Positions 6,865-7,882 of a stretch of DNA of 7,882 nt are shown here, in pieces. Source of the DNA: Methanosarcinales archaeon (GTDB lineage: Archaea > Halobacteriota > Methanosarcinia > Methanosarcinales > Methanocomedenaceae). The position numbers were made by a program, and so were the translations under genes. The stretch covers positions 1-7,882 of the forward strand of contig JAGLRT010000129.1 in the NCBI GenBank assembly GCA_023136155.1. The letters are read 5' to 3'. Below the pieces are notes generated by a model. That model searched no databases. It saw nothing but the letters and a program-made list of their open reading frames with translations, and was not told the DNA's origin. Within the stretch, counting starts at the first letter, position 1. Each line of letters begins with the position of its first letter.

Positions 6865-7428
6865 TTAATAGCCTGTCGCTTTCGCTAATTCAAGTGAAGA
6901 ACTTTCAAGATGAGAGTTACTCTTTACGACGAATACTATGTTTTCTTTATTCCAGATAATCTTGTATTTAGGTATTTGGTCACCGGCATAGTAATTGTAT
7001 TCGATTATTCTTTCAGCACTATGTTCATTAAAGGAGATAGTAGTAAATCTCTCCCCGATATCCAGTGGTTTATATTGGGCTTTGTAATTTGAAGTAAAAT
7101 CAAGTGCTGCCTGTTCTGAATTTAATTCAATTATGTCAAGAAAAACATCAATGTTCTCGTTATCCCTGTAGGCTCCTTGTCTTGTATCAACTATATTTTC
7201 CGAATATTCATCATAATCTGATATTGGAAGTGTCGCCAGAATTTCATAATCAGTGGGTAATTGTTCGACAATGACCATTGAGTCAAGACTGGAATTACTG
7301 GACAAAGGTGTAGGTGTAACATCTGAAATATTGCCTGAATTTCCATTATCTGTATTTCCAGTACACCCGGATAATAAAATAATTAACAATAAAAAACCAA
7401 TTATTTGTAATTTTTTTCCCATAAACAT
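6865..7428 (-). CDS. Uncharacterised secreted lipoprotein
   Basis: A 187-residue protein with a lipoprotein signal. After MFMGKK comes a hydrophobic stretch from about 7 to 19, then the lipobox LLSGC with the lipidated cysteine at C22. Next is a Ser/Asn/Thr-rich linker (about 23-48). The remaining 140 or so residues form a polar, probably alpha/beta domain with IVEQLPTDYEILATLPIS, AALDFTSNYKAQY and RIIEYNYYAGDQIPKYKIIW. The ending LELAKATGY is reminiscent of other small methanogen lipoproteins, but I do not recognise a named family. It is expected to sit on the outer face of the membrane, under or within the S-layer. AGGGGA 7 bases upstream supports the 7428 start; 7422 (M3) is an alternative. 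The neighbouring upstream gene encodes a sorted surface protein and is separated by a terminator. Confidence 0.85.
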   Translation of the reverse strand: MFMGKKLQIIGFLLLIILLSGCTGNTDNGNSGNISDVTPTPLSSNSSLDSMVIVEQLPTDYEILATLPISDYDEYSENIVDTRQGAYRDNENIDVFLDIIELNSEQAALDFTSNYKAQYKPLDIGERFTTISFNEHSAERIIEYNYYAGDQIPKYKIIWNKENIVFVVKSNSHLESSSLELAKATGY

Positions 7429-7435
7429 AATATTT

Positions 7436-7441
7436 TCCCCT
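7436..7441 (-). promoter_or_regulatory. Ribosome binding site of the lipoprotein gene
   Basis: AGGGGA on the minus strand ends 7 bases before the ATG at 7428. It is the best evidence for that start over the ATG two codons downstream. Confidence 0.55.
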
Positions 7442-7455
7442 ACGGTATTAATGAC

Positions 7456-7470
7456 TATAAATAAAATTTA
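7456..7470 (-). promoter_or_regulatory. Candidate promoter (TATA) of the lipoprotein gene
   Basis: The minus strand reads TAAATTTTATTTATA, with overlapping TATA-like boxes. The upstream part would start transcription near 7441 and keep the ribosome binding site in the message; the downstream part would give an almost leaderless message. Its position after the terminator at 7473-7508 indicates independent transcription. Confidence 0.4.
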
Positions 7471-7472
7471 CT

Positions 7473-7508
7473 AAAAAAAAGAAAGAAGAAGGGATGAATT
7501 ATCCCTTC
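7473..7508 (-). terminator. Hairpin plus U-tract terminator of the PGF-CTERM gene
   Basis: On the minus strand a perfect 8-bp stem, GAAGGGAT (7508-7501) with ATCCCTTC (7495-7488), closes a 5-base loop. A T-rich tract ending in eight T's (7480-7473) follows. It begins 21 bases after the stop of the surface-protein gene. The shape is that of a bacterial-type intrinsic terminator, although archaea need mainly the U-tract. Confidence 0.75.
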
Positions 7509-7529
7509 ATTCATCTATATTTATTCTAT

Positions 7530-7882
7530 TTAATCACGCTGTCTGAGTACCAGATACGCTACTGCGAGCAGACCAGCTACAGCAAAGACAGCCTCAAATC
7601 CAGGTGTACCTGTAGGCTCTTCAGTAGGCACTTCGGTTGTTGTTTCGATTGGAGGTTCTGCATCTCCAGTCTCATTTCCAACTTCTCCGGTCTCATTTCC
7701 AACTTCGGCTGGTGCTTCGGTTGGAGCTTCGGTTGGAGCTTCAGTTGGTGCTGCGCCGCCGCCAATATTTATTTCCTTAGCCAAAGCTGCCAGTGTTGAA
7801 TTTTCATTCACTCTGATTAATAATTTTCCATCAAATATATCCACAGTTCCATCTTCGTTCAAGGATATATCATCATCGTTCC
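7530..7882 (-). CDS. PGF-CTERM surface protein, C-terminal part (5' end outside window)
   Basis: The last 116 residues of a larger exported protein; the frame is open to the right edge, so the N-terminus is missing. A short folded tail, LNEDGTVDIFDGKLLIRVN, comes first. It is followed by a low-complexity linker rich in Pro, Thr, Glu and Ala with three TEAP-type repeats and two EVGNETG repeats. The end is a PGF-CTERM signal: the motif PGF, then the hydrophobic helix EAVFAVAGLLAVAYLV, then RQRD. In Methanosarcinales and haloarchaea this tail is known to be recognised by an archaeosortase, which removes the helix and attaches a lipid anchor. The Thr-rich linker, with N-glycosylation sequons in NET, fits a wall-spanning stalk. 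The missing part may be an S-layer-type domain, but this cannot be told here. Confidence 0.9.
   Translation of the reverse strand, partial: NDDDISLNEDGTVDIFDGKLLIRVNENSTLAALAKEINIGGGAAPTEAPTEAPTEAPAEVGNETGEVGNETGDAEPPIETTTEVPTEEPTGTPGFEAVFAVAGLLAVAYLVLRQRD
7669..7752 (-). repeat. Tandem repeats coding for the stalk of the surface protein
   Basis: Two direct copies of GTCTCATTTCCAACTTC spaced 21 bases apart (7669-7685 and 7690-7706) code for the EVGNETG repeats. About four degenerate 12-base units (to 7752) code for the TEAP-type repeats. The near-identity at DNA level suggests recent duplication, so stalk length may vary between strains. Confidence 0.65.

Noticed and set aside
7494..7799. 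101-codon plus-strand frame with Cys- and Trp-rich repeats
   Set aside because: It is the complement of the repeat-rich stalk of the surface protein, and its repeats follow from that DNA. It also starts inside the terminator hairpin.

Overview
The window looks like chromosomal DNA of a euryarchaeon, most likely a member of the Methanosarcinales or a relative (methanogen or ANME type). Three things point there: an archaeal MCM helicase, archaeal-type ArgRS and PurS proteins, and a surface protein ending in a PGF-CTERM sorting tail. No bacterial-type promoters are evident. TATA-like boxes and short or absent leaders fit archaeal transcription. The species cannot be named from the sequence alone.

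Layout. From the left edge to 1235, on the minus strand, lies most of the replicative helicase gene mcm; its 3' end is cut by the window. Its upstream region (1236-1452) holds the most interesting element here. This is a near-consensus archaeal origin recognition box (ORB), the binding site of Orc1/Cdc6, at 1318-1338. It abuts a 26-bp run of pure A/T and sits between the mcm TATA candidate and the predicted transcription start. A short transposase N-terminal remnant (1453-1695, minus) and a near-perfect 24-bp palindrome (1711-1734) follow.

The plus strand then carries argS (arginyl-tRNA synthetase), purS and purQ, and a membrane-anchored AarF/ABC1/UbiB-family atypical kinase. purS and purQ are translationally coupled and encode two of the three subunits of archaeal FGAM synthase. 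The kinase gene has its own well-placed TATA box. It meets a minus-strand nitroreductase gene tail to tail with an 11-bp overlap.

From 6865 to the right edge everything is minus strand: a small uncharacterised lipoprotein, then the C-terminal part of a PGF-CTERM surface protein. A strong hairpin plus U-tract terminator separates the two.

How the genes fit together. The coding content is mostly housekeeping: replication, translation and purine synthesis, followed by an envelope-related stretch (membrane kinase, lipoprotein, sorted surface protein). No new multi-gene defence or mobile system is visible. The best candidate for something undescribed is the ORB at the mcm promoter. It could be an origin element or an Orc1/Cdc6 operator linking initiator level to helicase expression.
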